64,000 nt of DNA, taken from positions 1,116,001-1,180,000 of the forward strand of contig NZ_AP025509.1 in the NCBI RefSeq assembly GCF_024347615.1, written 5' to 3'. This document shows positions 53,463 to 62,256 of this stretch, in pieces; position 1 is the stretch's first letter; the number at the start of each line of letters is the position of its first letter. The position numbers were made by a program, and so were the translations under genes. Source of the stretch: Vibrio splendidus. GTDB taxonomy: Bacteria; Pseudomonadota; Gammaproteobacteria; Enterobacterales; Vibrionaceae. Under the pieces are notes generated by a model. It was not told the origin of the DNA. It searched no databases and saw nothing but the letters and a program-made list of their open reading frames with translations.

Positions 53463-55367
53463 ATGAAAAGACACATACTATCAAGCGCCATCCTACTCTC
53501 TCTAGCCTTTCCCACCTTTGCAGATGATGGCGACATACACGATGTCACGATACTGGGTACTTCAGATATCCACGGTCATTTTATGGCGTGGGATTACGCG
53601 GCAGATAAACTCAACACTCGTGGTAGCTTGAGCCAAATCGCGACCAAGGTTGGTGAGATCCGCAAAGAGCAATCTAACATTATCCTTGTCGATGCTGGCG
53701 ACACCATCCAAGGCAACTTCGTGGAAACCTTCAAAGACGAGCCTGTTGATCCAATGATGCTTGGCTTTAATCACATGAAATACGATGTATGGGTTTTAGG
53801 TAACCACGAATTCGACTTTGGCCTTAAAACACTCAACAGAGCCGTTACCCAATTTAAAGGGCAGTCTCTCGGCGGCAACATCAAGAACAAAAACGGAAAT
53901 CCATTCTTACCGGGTTACACCATTCTAGAACGCGGTGGCATTAAGATCGGCGTGATCGGAATGGATACCCCAATGACGGAGGTCTTTGCGCAAGGTACAA
54001 ACCGTTTAGAAGGCGTCACTTTCACTAATCCAACCTTGGAAGTGAAGAAAATCGTCAAAGAGATTGATGATAAAGTGGATGCTATCGTATTGGTTGCCCA
54101 TATGGGAATTGAGAACGAGAATGACATTGCCGACACCGGTGTCACCGACATTGCCAACGCAAACCCAGAGCTTGATGCCATCGTCGCTGGCCACATGCAC
54201 ACTCGCATCGATAAAGCCGTTGTGAATGGCGTTATTATTACTGAGCCCGACAAATATGGCCGCGCCCTATCTCGTATCGATCTTCAATTTGAAGAGCGCG
54301 ATGGCAAATTCACTCTCGTTAACAAAGACAGCTTCACCTATAAAATTAAAGGTATAGATTCTGATCAGAATATGGACGAGCTATACCAGCCTTATCACAA
54401 ACAACTCCGAGAAATGGCGAACAGACCTGTCGCTCAGCTTACCGGCGTTGATTTAGTCCCTGAAAATGAAATCCGCGGTATCCCTCAAGTCCACGTTCAA
54501 GACACAGGCATCAGTGCGCTATACCAAGAAGCGAGCTTCTTCTATGCACCCAAAGCCAATGTCATTGCACTTCAAATAGACAACGACAATGCAGAGCTCG
54601 ATGTTGGCCCAATCAAAGCCAAAGACATCGCGTACAACTACCAATACGCAGGTGGCGAAATCACTGTCTACCAGATGACAGGCAAAGAGTTAAGAACCTA
54701 CATGGAATGGTCTGCGGGCTACTTCAACTCAGTGCAACCCGGTGATGTGACCTACAGCTTTAACCCTGAACGCAGAGCTTCAAAATACTCAACTAATGAC
54801 TTCTTCGCGGGCGTGACTTATACCATCGACCTCGCTCAGCCTGCAGGTACACGCATCACCAACCTCGCGTTTGCAGATGGCACACCGGTTACTGATCAAA
54901 CAGAAATCCGTATTGGTATGAATAGCTATCGAATGGGTCATCTAACCAAGAAAGGCGGCGTGCTAGAAGGTGAATCATTCCCTGTACTCTTTGATACGGA
55001 AGCAGAGTATGGAGAAGAAGCAGGCACGATCCGTAATATGACAATCAAGTATCTTAAAGAAGAAAAGAACGGTCAGTATGAAGGTAAAACTCAGCAGCGA
55101 TGGGCTCTTTCTGGTTTAGAGAGCCGCTACAATGAACAGCGAGAGATCGTAAAGTCTTTGATTAATGATGAAACCATATCAATCCCGACCAGTGACGATG
55201 GCCGCTACACAAACATCGCTTCTATCAACGTAAAAGAACTGATGTTCACATCTGACGAAGCCAAACAAGCAGCCATAACCACACGCGAACAAAAACTGGC
55301 GCAAGCTAATGGACAAGAGAGCAAACAGATCAAACGCGAAATCACTCTGATTGAAGCGCTCAATTAA
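53463..55367 (+). CDS. Periplasmic 5'-nucleotidase / cyclic-nucleotide phosphodiesterase family protein
   Basis: A 634-aa secreted phosphoesterase of the UshA/CpdB family. The signal peptide MKRHILSSAILLSLAFPTFA is followed by the metallophosphoesterase domain: TSDIHGH, VDAGDTIQG, LGNHEFDFG and VAGHMHTR give the metal ligands. The C-terminal nucleotidase domain (about 330-540) has VIALQIDNDNAELDVG and GMNSYRMGHLTKKGG. It releases phosphate and nucleosides from periplasmic nucleotides. The ATG at 53463 begins the signal peptide; a GTG 12 bp upstream is in frame. It is monocistronic, with ACGACTTA duplications after the stop (55387-55402). Confidence 0.93.
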   Translation: MKRHILSSAILLSLAFPTFADDGDIHDVTILGTSDIHGHFMAWDYAADKLNTRGSLSQIATKVGEIRKEQSNIILVDAGDTIQGNFVETFKDEPVDPMMLGFNHMKYDVWVLGNHEFDFGLKTLNRAVTQFKGQSLGGNIKNKNGNPFLPGYTILERGGIKIGVIGMDTPMTEVFAQGTNRLEGVTFTNPTLEVKKIVKEIDDKVDAIVLVAHMGIENENDIADTGVTDIANANPELDAIVAGHMHTRIDKAVVNGVIITEPDKYGRALSRIDLQFEERDGKFTLVNKDSFTYKIKGIDSDQNMDELYQPYHKQLREMANRPVAQLTGVDLVPENEIRGIPQVHVQDTGISALYQEASFFYAPKANVIALQIDNDNAELDVGPIKAKDIAYNYQYAGGEITVYQMTGKELRTYMEWSAGYFNSVQPGDVTYSFNPERRASKYSTNDFFAGVTYTIDLAQPAGTRITNLAFADGTPVTDQTEIRIGMNSYRMGHLTKKGGVLEGESFPVLFDTEAEYGEEAGTIRNMTIKYLKEEKNGQYEGKTQQRWALSGLESRYNEQREIVKSLINDETISIPTSDDGRYTNIASINVKELMFTSDEAKQAAITTREQKLAQANGQESKQIKREITLIEALN

Positions 55368-55650
55368 CCCCTGACCTCAACCAATAACGACTTAACGACT
55401 TAACGACGCTTAGAGCGTGGTTAGGTCGTTGATTGCGGAAAAGTTGAGTACGATCCATATTAAGTGACGTTGAAAAATAGAAGTAAAAGCAGGCTCTTTG
55501 GCACACTCATTACTATTGTAAGCAAGTACTTTGCAACTTGAAGGCCACACCGCCTACTCCTTCAGTAAATTCAAAAAAATCAGGTAGTTATCCACAAGCA
55601 ACCCCATTTTTTTATCTTGCCTTCCCTCACATGCATGTTGATAATACGAA

Positions 55651-55677
55651 GAAGCTCTCACATAAGGCGAGAGCTTC
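55651..55677 (+). promoter_or_regulatory. Hairpin immediately upstream of a 27-codon ORF
   Basis: GAAGCTCTC pairs with GAGAGCTTC across a 9-nt loop, then TTTATAGG. It ends 15 bp before the small ORF's ATG, close to its ribosome site. Confidence 0.6.
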
Positions 55678-55692
55678 TTTATAGGTAATAAT

Positions 55693-55776
55693 ATGAATAA
55701 CCCTGAATTGGTTTTCGCTATCGCTGCTTTGTTAGGTGCCCTAGCGAAATTAATCCTCGCAATAAAGTCCAAGTAA
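55693..55776 (+). CDS. 27-aa hydrophobic peptide
   Basis: A short ORF with AGGTAATAAT before the ATG. The peptide starts MNNPELVFAIAALLGALAKL and ends LAIKSK, one membrane-spanning helix with a basic tail. A hairpin lies upstream, a GTCCAAG/CTTGGAC stem (55767-55792) covers the stop codon, and a terminator follows. The layout resembles type I toxin or small membrane-peptide genes, but no antisense RNA was identified. Whether it is translated is not known; the hydrophobic helix and ribosome site support it. Confidence 0.5.
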   Translation: MNNPELVFAIAALLGALAKLILAIKSK

Positions 55777-55800
55777 CTAGATTTTCTTGGACCTTACTAA

Positions 55801-55836
55801 CCCTGATTGGCTTCAACCAATCGGGGGCGTTTTCTT
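55801..55836 (+). terminator. Terminator after the 27-codon ORF
   Basis: CCCTGATTGG pairs with CCAATCGGGGG across CTTCAA, followed by a T-rich tract. It lies 25 bp after the small ORF. Confidence 0.82.
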
Positions 55837-56113
55837 TTCAATGAATTGGAATTGGGAAAATTTTTAACATAGATATTTATTATCTATAAACAGCCCCAAA
55901 AGCCTCCTAGGTGACTCAAAACTCCCACTAACAACTGTATTCCTCCTCACACTGATCTATTTCCCTCTTTTTGCAGTACAAGTTATTAATAATTCGATGT
56001 AAATCGCTTTCTTTTTCAAATTGTTGTCTACAGTTTTATAGAGCTTGTCGCTTCAATAATTGCCACAAGTAACGACACCTTTTGATGGTTAGTTTTGGTT
56101 ATGAGGAAAGGAA

Positions 56114-56812
56114 ATGGAAAGCCCAATTGTCACACTTACACATGCCAGCAAAAGCTTTGTTGATGGCAACGATACCCATCACGTGTTGGACAATGTCGAC
56201 TTCGCTTTGGCGACAGGAGCAAGCGTGGCTTTGACTGGGGCGAGTGGCAGTGGAAAGAGTACTCTGCTTAACATTATTGCGGGGTTTGAACCTCTATCCG
56301 GTGGAGAATTGTGGCTTGATGGCGAGAACACATCAAATTGGAAAGATCCACAGTGGAGCCGATTCCGCCATCAAAAACTAGGCGTTATCTTTCAGCAGTT
56401 CAACTTGTTAACGCCACTCAACGTAAAACAAAACATCGCCTTCCCTCTTCATTTAAATCAACAGAAATGGAGCGACTGGTGCGATTATTTAGTTGATGCA
56501 TTGGGCATCAGTGAGCTACTCGAAAGACACGTATCCGCACTCTCTGGCGGTCAGCAACAACGGGTGGCAATAGCGCGTGCGCTTGCCCATAAACCCAAAC
56601 TACTGCTTGCCGATGAACCCACAGGCAACCTCGACCACAAAGCAGGCATTGAGGTAATGAAGCTGCTGAGTGAAATCACTACACAAGGCAACACTGCCGT
56701 GCTTTTGGTTACGCACAGCCCAGAATGCGCCAGCTTTATGCAGACAAAATTGGTGTTAGACGATGGTTGTTTAAGGAACGTAGATCTAACCCCAAGAGCA
56801 GCAACGTTGTGA
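56114..56812 (+). CDS. ABC transporter ATPase (LolD/MacB type)
   Basis: A 232-aa ATPase. Walker A is GASGSGKSTLLNII (about residues 41-54), the Q-loop FQQFNLLTPLNV, the signature LSGGQQQRVAIARAL, and Walker B LLLADEPTGNLD with the TGNLDHKAG segment of the LolD/MacB/FtsE class. It partners the FtsX-type permease that begins 8 bp after its stop. GAGGAAAGGAA precedes the ATG. The operon ends in an AttH-like lipoprotein, suggesting envelope lipid or lipophile handling. Confidence 0.93.
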   Translation: MESPIVTLTHASKSFVDGNDTHHVLDNVDFALATGASVALTGASGSGKSTLLNIIAGFEPLSGGELWLDGENTSNWKDPQWSRFRHQKLGVIFQQFNLLTPLNVKQNIAFPLHLNQQKWSDWCDYLVDALGISELLERHVSALSGGQQQRVAIARALAHKPKLLLADEPTGNLDHKAGIEVMKLLSEITTQGNTAVLLVTHSPECASFMQTKLVLDDGCLRNVDLTPRAATL

Positions 56813-56820
56813 GTCATTCA

Positions 56821-59355
56821 ATGAAGCAAACTGGCTTCGCTCAGAACCAGCTCACCCATACCAAACTGACTTTGAATCTATTCGCGGCGCACTATCGTCA
56901 ATCACCATTGCAAGCCGCAGCGATTCTGATCGGCATTGTGTTAGCGGTCACCTTGTTTGTCGCTGTGCAAGCCATTAACCTCAATGCCAAGCGCAGTTAT
57001 GCAGAATCGACCGAGCAACTTAGCGCCCAAGCGAAGAACCTTATCATTCCACCAGCAGGGCAAAACTATTTGCCGGAATCGCTCTACTTCAGCTTAAGAC
57101 AAAGTGGATTAAGCGCAGTGCTACCTGTTATAGAAGGGCGAGTAAGGGATGAACAAGGTCGACGTTGGTCAGTTCAAGGCAGTGAGTTGATCGCCGCCCT
57201 CACTTCAAGATCTCGCCACGCTCGCATCGACGAAAAAAGCAACACTCAAACCAAAGAACCAAACATTTCCCTGTTCGACAATGCCTTACCTTTACCGCAG
57301 CTCTTAGCGGGTGAACCCATTGTGATGATGAGCCAATCACAACACCAGAACTTGGGAGAAGTAGACGTACTCACTTTGGATGAAGTGCTCACCAAAGTCG
57401 TGGTATTGCCAGATGAATGGCAACTGGGAAGCCGAATGTTGATGGACATTGGATTCGCTCAGCAACTGCTTAACAAGCAAGGGCAACTGAGCTATATCGC
57501 TATTTTTGACACTAACAGCGACACTAACAGCAATGCTCAGGATAAATGGCAAGGCCTTATTGGCGAGCAAGGGCAATGGATATCCAACAACCAAAGCACG
57601 GATCTCGGTTCAATTACCGATAGCTTTCACCTCAATCTCACCGCCATGAGTTTGTTGGCGTTTTTGGTTGGCCTGTTCATCGCTTACAACGGTGTGAAGT
57701 ACAGTTTGCTGAAACGTAATCGGCTATTGGTGCAAATTCAACAAGCTGGGATTTCGCGAAGCATCGTGTTTTCAGCTCTGTTAGTCGAGCTGACTGTTTT
57801 AGTCACACTGGGCGCGTCGCTTGGTTTCATTCTCGGCATTCAACTCAGCCATTGGCTACATCCCACCGTCGCAATAACGCTTGAGCAACTTTATGGTGCA
57901 ACACTGCTTCCCGGCACATGGCAGTGGCAATGGTTAGTGCAGGCACTGCTACTCACGCTGGCCGCAACGCTTGTCGCGTGTTGGCAGCACTTTAAACAGC
58001 GAGTGCGACAACCCCTCTCTTCCCATGGCGGTTTCTATCAAGCGCCGGAAACGTCTAACAAAAATCAGCTGTTTGTTATCGGGTCAGTATTAACTATTCT
58101 CGCGTTAGCAGGGTTATGGATGAGCGAACATCATCGCTTCACCATGGCATGGCTCGGAGTGTTAGTGGTGTCGATTCCTTTGTATTTGCCCAAAACACTC
58201 AGCGTGCTAGCGAACTGGAGCGAAAAACGCACCCAATCGGGGTTAATACAATATCTGTTCGCTGAGCTGCGTGAACTTATCTCCCCTCTCTCCCTTGCCA
58301 TGATGGCGTTGCTTCTCGCCGTCACCGCCAATATCGGAATGAATACCTTAGTCGGCAGCTTTGAATCCACGTTAAAGCAATGGCTTGAACAGCGCTTACA
58401 TGCCGATATTTACGTTAGCCCTGCCCAAGGTGAAATTGCCAATGTAGAGCGCGCGTTAGAACAGTTTGATAATGTTGAAACCGTCTATAAGCAATACTAC
58501 GTCGATGATAACTTGCAGGGTTTACCGACTTTGCTCGGCACCAAAGACAAAGACACACTTGAGCAAACCATGGTGTTCCAATCTCACGTTGATGACTTCT
58601 GGACGCGCTTTTACCAAGGTGAATTCGTGGCAATCAGCGAACCTACGGCGGTGAAGCTCGGCTTGTCCCTTGGAAGCCAACTCAAGCTCGACGCGATCCA
58701 AGACAAAACACTCATCGTCGGGGCGATTTTCCATGATTACGGCTCACCGAATGGCGAAGTGTTGCTTGCACCTAATTTATGGCTTAAGAGCGGATTTACT
58801 GACTTACCCACTAGCTTGGGAATTAAAGTATCTGGCGACCCACAAGTGGTGTACGAACAACTGCGCCAGAAACTGAACCTGCACCCAAGTCAGCTTTACG
58901 ATCAAGCGCAGATCAAATCGATCGCGTTAGATATCTTCTCACAAACTTTTGCCATCACTCGAGCGCTTAATGGCGTTACTTTATTGGTCGCGGTAATAGG
59001 GTTGTTCTGCGCCTGTTTCATGTTGCTCGATGCACGTAAAGCCGCTATTGCAAGGTTGTATGCGCTCGGTGTTAGTCAGCGAAAATTGATGGCAATGGTA
59101 GTCGGGCAAATCGTTGTGTTGGTCGCCTTCACTCTGGTTATCGCTTTACCACTCGGCGCTATGGTCGGTTATGTGTTGACGGACATCGTTACCCTGCGCG
59201 CCTTTGGTTGGAGCTTAAATTACGTGTGGAATTGGAGTGATGCACTCAGCATCGCAGCCATCACCATTTTAGTGGCTGTGATAGCGACCTTGATTCCGCT
59301 GTGGCGTTTGGTCAGTAAACCCGTGGTATCCAGTTTACAGAGTGAGGTGTTGTGA
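56821..59355 (+). CDS. FtsX-type ABC permease
   Basis: An 844-aa permease with an N-terminal helix (about residues 35-55), a large periplasmic part, and FtsX domains around residues 280-400 and 720-840. Two FtsX units indicate the duplicated type found in lipoprotein or lipid transporters. The C-terminal LIPLWRLVSKPVVSSLQSEVL is characteristic. The ATG at 56821 follows the ATPase stop; a GTG 12 bp earlier overlaps it. The stop overlaps the next gene's ATG (ATGA). Cargo is unknown. Confidence 0.9.
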   Translation: MKQTGFAQNQLTHTKLTLNLFAAHYRQSPLQAAAILIGIVLAVTLFVAVQAINLNAKRSYAESTEQLSAQAKNLIIPPAGQNYLPESLYFSLRQSGLSAVLPVIEGRVRDEQGRRWSVQGSELIAALTSRSRHARIDEKSNTQTKEPNISLFDNALPLPQLLAGEPIVMMSQSQHQNLGEVDVLTLDEVLTKVVVLPDEWQLGSRMLMDIGFAQQLLNKQGQLSYIAIFDTNSDTNSNAQDKWQGLIGEQGQWISNNQSTDLGSITDSFHLNLTAMSLLAFLVGLFIAYNGVKYSLLKRNRLLVQIQQAGISRSIVFSALLVELTVLVTLGASLGFILGIQLSHWLHPTVAITLEQLYGATLLPGTWQWQWLVQALLLTLAATLVACWQHFKQRVRQPLSSHGGFYQAPETSNKNQLFVIGSVLTILALAGLWMSEHHRFTMAWLGVLVVSIPLYLPKTLSVLANWSEKRTQSGLIQYLFAELRELISPLSLAMMALLLAVTANIGMNTLVGSFESTLKQWLEQRLHADIYVSPAQGEIANVERALEQFDNVETVYKQYYVDDNLQGLPTLLGTKDKDTLEQTMVFQSHVDDFWTRFYQGEFVAISEPTAVKLGLSLGSQLKLDAIQDKTLIVGAIFHDYGSPNGEVLLAPNLWLKSGFTDLPTSLGIKVSGDPQVVYEQLRQKLNLHPSQLYDQAQIKSIALDIFSQTFAITRALNGVTLLVAVIGLFCACFMLLDARKAAIARLYALGVSQRKLMAMVVGQIVVLVAFTLVIALPLGAMVGYVLTDIVTLRAFGWSLNYVWNWSDALSIAAITILVAVIATLIPLWRLVSKPVVSSLQSEVL

Positions 59356-60488
59356 TGACTCGACCAACAAGAGCTTTCGTTCTCACACTTGGCATCTTGC
59401 TCCTTTTAGGGTGTGAGGAGTCCACGCAACCATCAGCTCAAAATATGGGTTCGATACTCGGCACTGGAACACAAGCCGATAATGAAACACAAAAAGAGAC
59501 TGAGCAATTCACACCAGTAGTAAAAGGTGTCGACATCACCTTCCCTGCCGACCACCAAGCACACCCAAGCTTTCGTCATGAATGGTGGTATTTAACCGCT
59601 AACTTAATTGATGAAGACAGCAATGCTTTAGGCGTGCAGTGGACACAGTTCCGCTTCGCGGCTGCACCACAGGAAAGTGGCAATAGCACTAAGAAAACTA
59701 CGTGGCAAAGTCAGCAAATCTACATGGCACACAGTGCTGTCACGACCAAAGACAAACACTACGCCGATGAAAAGTGGTCTCGCGACCAAGCAGAACTGGC
59801 AGGCGTCGATTCTTCACCATTTAGTGTCTATCTTGATGACTGGCAATGGAACTCATCAAGCGATGATCTATTCCCCGCAACCTTGAACGCTAATTCCGAT
59901 CAGTTTGGCTACTCGCTTAAGTTAACCAACAACGCGCCCTATCAAAAGCAAGGCGAACAAGGCTACAGCACCAAAAGTGTCGATGGCAAAGTGGCTTCCT
60001 ATTACTACAGCCAGCCATTCATCGATGTATCAGGCGAGGTAACCATTGATGGCATCACGCATCAGGTTTCTGGCAAAGGTTGGATAGACAGAGAGTGGAG
60101 CTCGCAGTTTTTACTCGACTCGCAACAAGGCTGGGATTGGTTTGCGCTAAGGCTGAGTGATGAAACCAGCTTAGTGGTATTTCAGCTTCGAAACTCAACA
60201 TCAGGCGAAGCCAGTTATGCTAACGCAAGATTAATGCAGCAAGACGGTTCTGGCATTGCCATTTCACAACAAGAGATAACCCTAACCGCCGTCAAGCAAA
60301 CAGAAATCGACGGACGCGATTATCCAACAGAATGGCAAATTTCAATTCCAACTCAACAGATCGAACTGACCGTCTCGGCACTCAATCCAAATGCCAAAAT
60401 GCCGCTGTCGGTTCCTTATTGGGAGGGGCCAATCATGATTAAAGGTTCTCATTCCGGATCTGGCTATATGGAGTTGACTGGGTATTAA
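59355..60488 (+). CDS. AttH/CrtC-like lipoprotein with lipocalin-like domains
   Basis: A 377-aa lipoprotein: the signal peptide ends in the lipobox LLLGC (Cys about residue 20). The mature part matches the AttH/CrtC (hydroxyneurosporene synthase-like) fold: HPSFRHEWWYLTANL, the WTQFRFA strand, GKGWIDREWSSQFL (about 240) and GPIMIKGSHSGSGYMELTGY at the C-terminus. These are two lipocalin-like barrels that bind or modify hydrophobic molecules. It overlaps the permease stop as ATGA with GAGGTGTTG upstream, so all three genes are cotranslated. It likely acts with the ABC/FtsX pair. Confidence 0.88.
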   Translation: MTRPTRAFVLTLGILLLLGCEESTQPSAQNMGSILGTGTQADNETQKETEQFTPVVKGVDITFPADHQAHPSFRHEWWYLTANLIDEDSNALGVQWTQFRFAAAPQESGNSTKKTTWQSQQIYMAHSAVTTKDKHYADEKWSRDQAELAGVDSSPFSVYLDDWQWNSSSDDLFPATLNANSDQFGYSLKLTNNAPYQKQGEQGYSTKSVDGKVASYYYSQPFIDVSGEVTIDGITHQVSGKGWIDREWSSQFLLDSQQGWDWFALRLSDETSLVVFQLRNSTSGEASYANARLMQQDGSGIAISQQEITLTAVKQTEIDGRDYPTEWQISIPTQQIELTVSALNPNAKMPLSVPYWEGPIMIKGSHSGSGYMELTGY

Positions 60489-60548
60489 GCCAACAGCATA
60501 TTTCTGAAATGAGAAGCTTTAATTTTTAACAGACGAATAAGAATAAAA

Positions 60549-61343
60549 TCAACCGTTACATCGGCTGCCATAAATATCGTTTACCCAGCTTGGGTTATCA
60601 ATGAACGGGTTGCGGTTACCTTGCCACTGCACGGCTTTCTCGTGGCGTTGACGTTCCCAGTTGTCTACTGGATCAGCGTTATGCCATTGAAGCAACGTAC
60701 ATAGCTTTCCAACTTTAGGTTTACCTGACGTACTCGAAGTGTCATCAACCAGATACAAGTCAGGCATGTTTGCGTTGTTGCCCTCATAGCGCACAGCCAT
60801 GTAGAAAATTGAACGTGCGGTATCACCTTTCACTGCATCACGAGGTTCAAAGCTGTCGTAATCCGTTTTGTTCAGTGGCGACTTTTTCAATGGCGAACCG
60901 CCAAAATCAAAGTCTTTATTTGAACGGATGGAGTTAATCTCGGCATCTGTTGGCTGTAGGTGGTGGATATCGGTATAGCCCCATTGATCTTTGCGCTTAA
61001 AGCCAAAAGATTTAGGCCAAAGGTGCTCACGGTTCCAAGCATTTTTGTCGTTGTTACCCGATGAGGTAAAGTCTTTGGATTGTGAACGGCCGCTGTAGTA
61101 CAGAATCACGTTATTCGGATTATTCGGGTCTTCGTTGGTGTCTTTCAATGCAGACCAAACTTGAGTGTACGTTAATTGCTTTTGCCCACGAGCAGCAATC
61201 ACACCGAGCATATCTTTTAACGCATTTCCGTTGAGTCCTTCAACTTCGAGGTAGTAGCCATCAGGGTATGTAATATCAGCTAGCGCAACTGGACTAAGAG
61301 CTGTAGAAATTAGGAAAAGGCTTAGATTTAAACGCATTTTCAT
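60549..61343 (-). CDS. Endonuclease I family secreted nuclease
   Basis: A 264-aa secreted nuclease with signal peptide MKMRLNLSLFLISTALSPVA. The EndA/Dns/NucM motif is present: WNREHLWPKSFGF, DIHHLQPTDAEINSIRSNKDFDFGG, and eight-residue blocks DYDSFEPRDAVKGDTARSIFYMA. His in HHLQPTD is the metal-bound base. By family it degrades extracellular DNA without sequence specificity. The start at 61343 is chosen for the signal peptide; in-frame codons lie 33 bp upstream. It is monocistronic, converging with the AttH gene. Confidence 0.93.
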   Translation of the reverse strand: MKMRLNLSLFLISTALSPVALADITYPDGYYLEVEGLNGNALKDMLGVIAARGQKQLTYTQVWSALKDTNEDPNNPNNVILYYSGRSQSKDFTSSGNNDKNAWNREHLWPKSFGFKRKDQWGYTDIHHLQPTDAEINSIRSNKDFDFGGSPLKKSPLNKTDYDSFEPRDAVKGDTARSIFYMAVRYEGNNANMPDLYLVDDTSSTSGKPKVGKLCTLLQWHNADPVDNWERQRHEKAVQWQGNRNPFIDNPSWVNDIYGSRCNG

Positions 61344-61526
61344 TGTTTTAAGTATCCTTGTTATTGTTTTAATCACCCATCATTAATGAGTGTCCTAATA
61401 CTCTACAAAACAATATCCATATGCAATCGGTTTATTTACAAAAGGTGCTTCCTGATACTTTTCAATACCTCACGTTAATTATTGATGACTAGTATTCAGC
61501 TTTCGAAGCTAATTTTATGCCAAGAC

Positions 61527-61569
61527 AAGTTGCTCTAGTTTGTCACTCCCCAACAAACTAGAGCAACTT
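61527..61569 (-). terminator. Perfect 17-bp inverted repeat after the 111-aa gene
   Basis: AAGTTGCTCTAGTTTGT (61527-61543) is the exact reverse complement of 61553-61569 with a 9-nt loop. It lies 38 bp past the stop of the gene at 61608. No T run follows, so it may act as a 3' structure rather than a classic terminator. Confidence 0.6.
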
Positions 61570-61607
61570 AAAAATCAACGCCGTAGACAAACATATCAAT
61601 AGGTTTT

Positions 61608-61943
61608 CTATTCAGTCGATAGCGCTAGTGCAGAAATCCCTTGGAATATTTCTTGTCCTTTATCTGTTTTAATTTCAAAATCATCGAGCCAATAGATGTC
61701 AGTTAATAACCGAACATCTCCGATTAATTCACAGCGATCCTTTTCGCACAGTGTGTCGATTTCTCCACTCCAACATGTTGATATATCGATGACTATCATT
61801 CTTTCTATCTCAAGAAACTGATGGCTAAAGTGCTCATGCAATGACTCTATACCTTCTGCGTAACTAAGCACTAGAGTGCATCTCCCTTCACCAATATCGC
61901 AAACTCTATATTTGCGATCGTTTAAATATATTGTGCAATCCAC
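61608..61943 (-). CDS. 111-aa protein of unknown function
   Basis: A small acidic protein starting MDCTIYLNDRKYRVCDIGEG, with mixed beta strands, five cysteines and no signal peptide. No family is recognised. The predicted pattern (LTDIYWLDDFEIKTDKGQEIF) is soluble and structured. It is divergent from secD over a 313-bp gap holding a 16-bp inverted repeat. Coding is supported by length and codon pattern; the function is unknown. Confidence 0.55.
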   Translation of the reverse strand: MDCTIYLNDRKYRVCDIGEGRCTLVLSYAEGIESLHEHFSHQFLEIERMIVIDISTCWSGEIDTLCEKDRCELIGDVRLLTDIYWLDDFEIKTDKGQEIFQGISALALSTE

Positions 61944-62256
61944 GTAGATTTATCCTCAATCATTAATTCAGATTACATTGTTTTAAATAAATCGAATCTC
62001 TGCGAGGAATTAGAGAAATTCATATATGCAAAGTCGAGCAAACCAAATATGAATTTCTCTAACCCATAGTTCTATTGAATCAAGAAACTAAGATAGCTCA
62101 GTAACCAACAGTTAGGTTTATCGATAAAACCGAAAGCGTCATCGATAACCTTTAGGATCCCTTAGTTTCAACTCATACATGATTAATACTGGTGCTTATT
62201 TAATAAATAAGCTTGGTGCTATTTACGTATGCGTTAATCAATAAGATGCAACCAAA
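61944..62256. other. 313-bp divergent region with a 16-bp inverted repeat
   Basis: TTAGAGAAATTCATAT (62010-62025) is the exact reverse complement of 62047-62062 across a 21-nt loop. Otherwise AT-rich; nothing else was recognised before the secD start. Confidence 0.6.

Larger units (their letters stand above)
55368..56113. other. 746-bp intergenic region with a 27-codon ORF
   Basis: It contains the nucleotidase 3' end with 8-bp repeats, a GAAGCTCTC/GAGAGCTTC hairpin, a 27-codon ORF, a terminator, and about 270 bp of AT-rich sequence before the ABC operon in which nothing was recognised. Confidence 0.6.

Noticed and set aside
55554..55772. 72-codon open frame on the minus strand
   Set aside because: No ribosome site and it overlaps hairpins and the 27-codon plus-strand ORF, which has better coding features.
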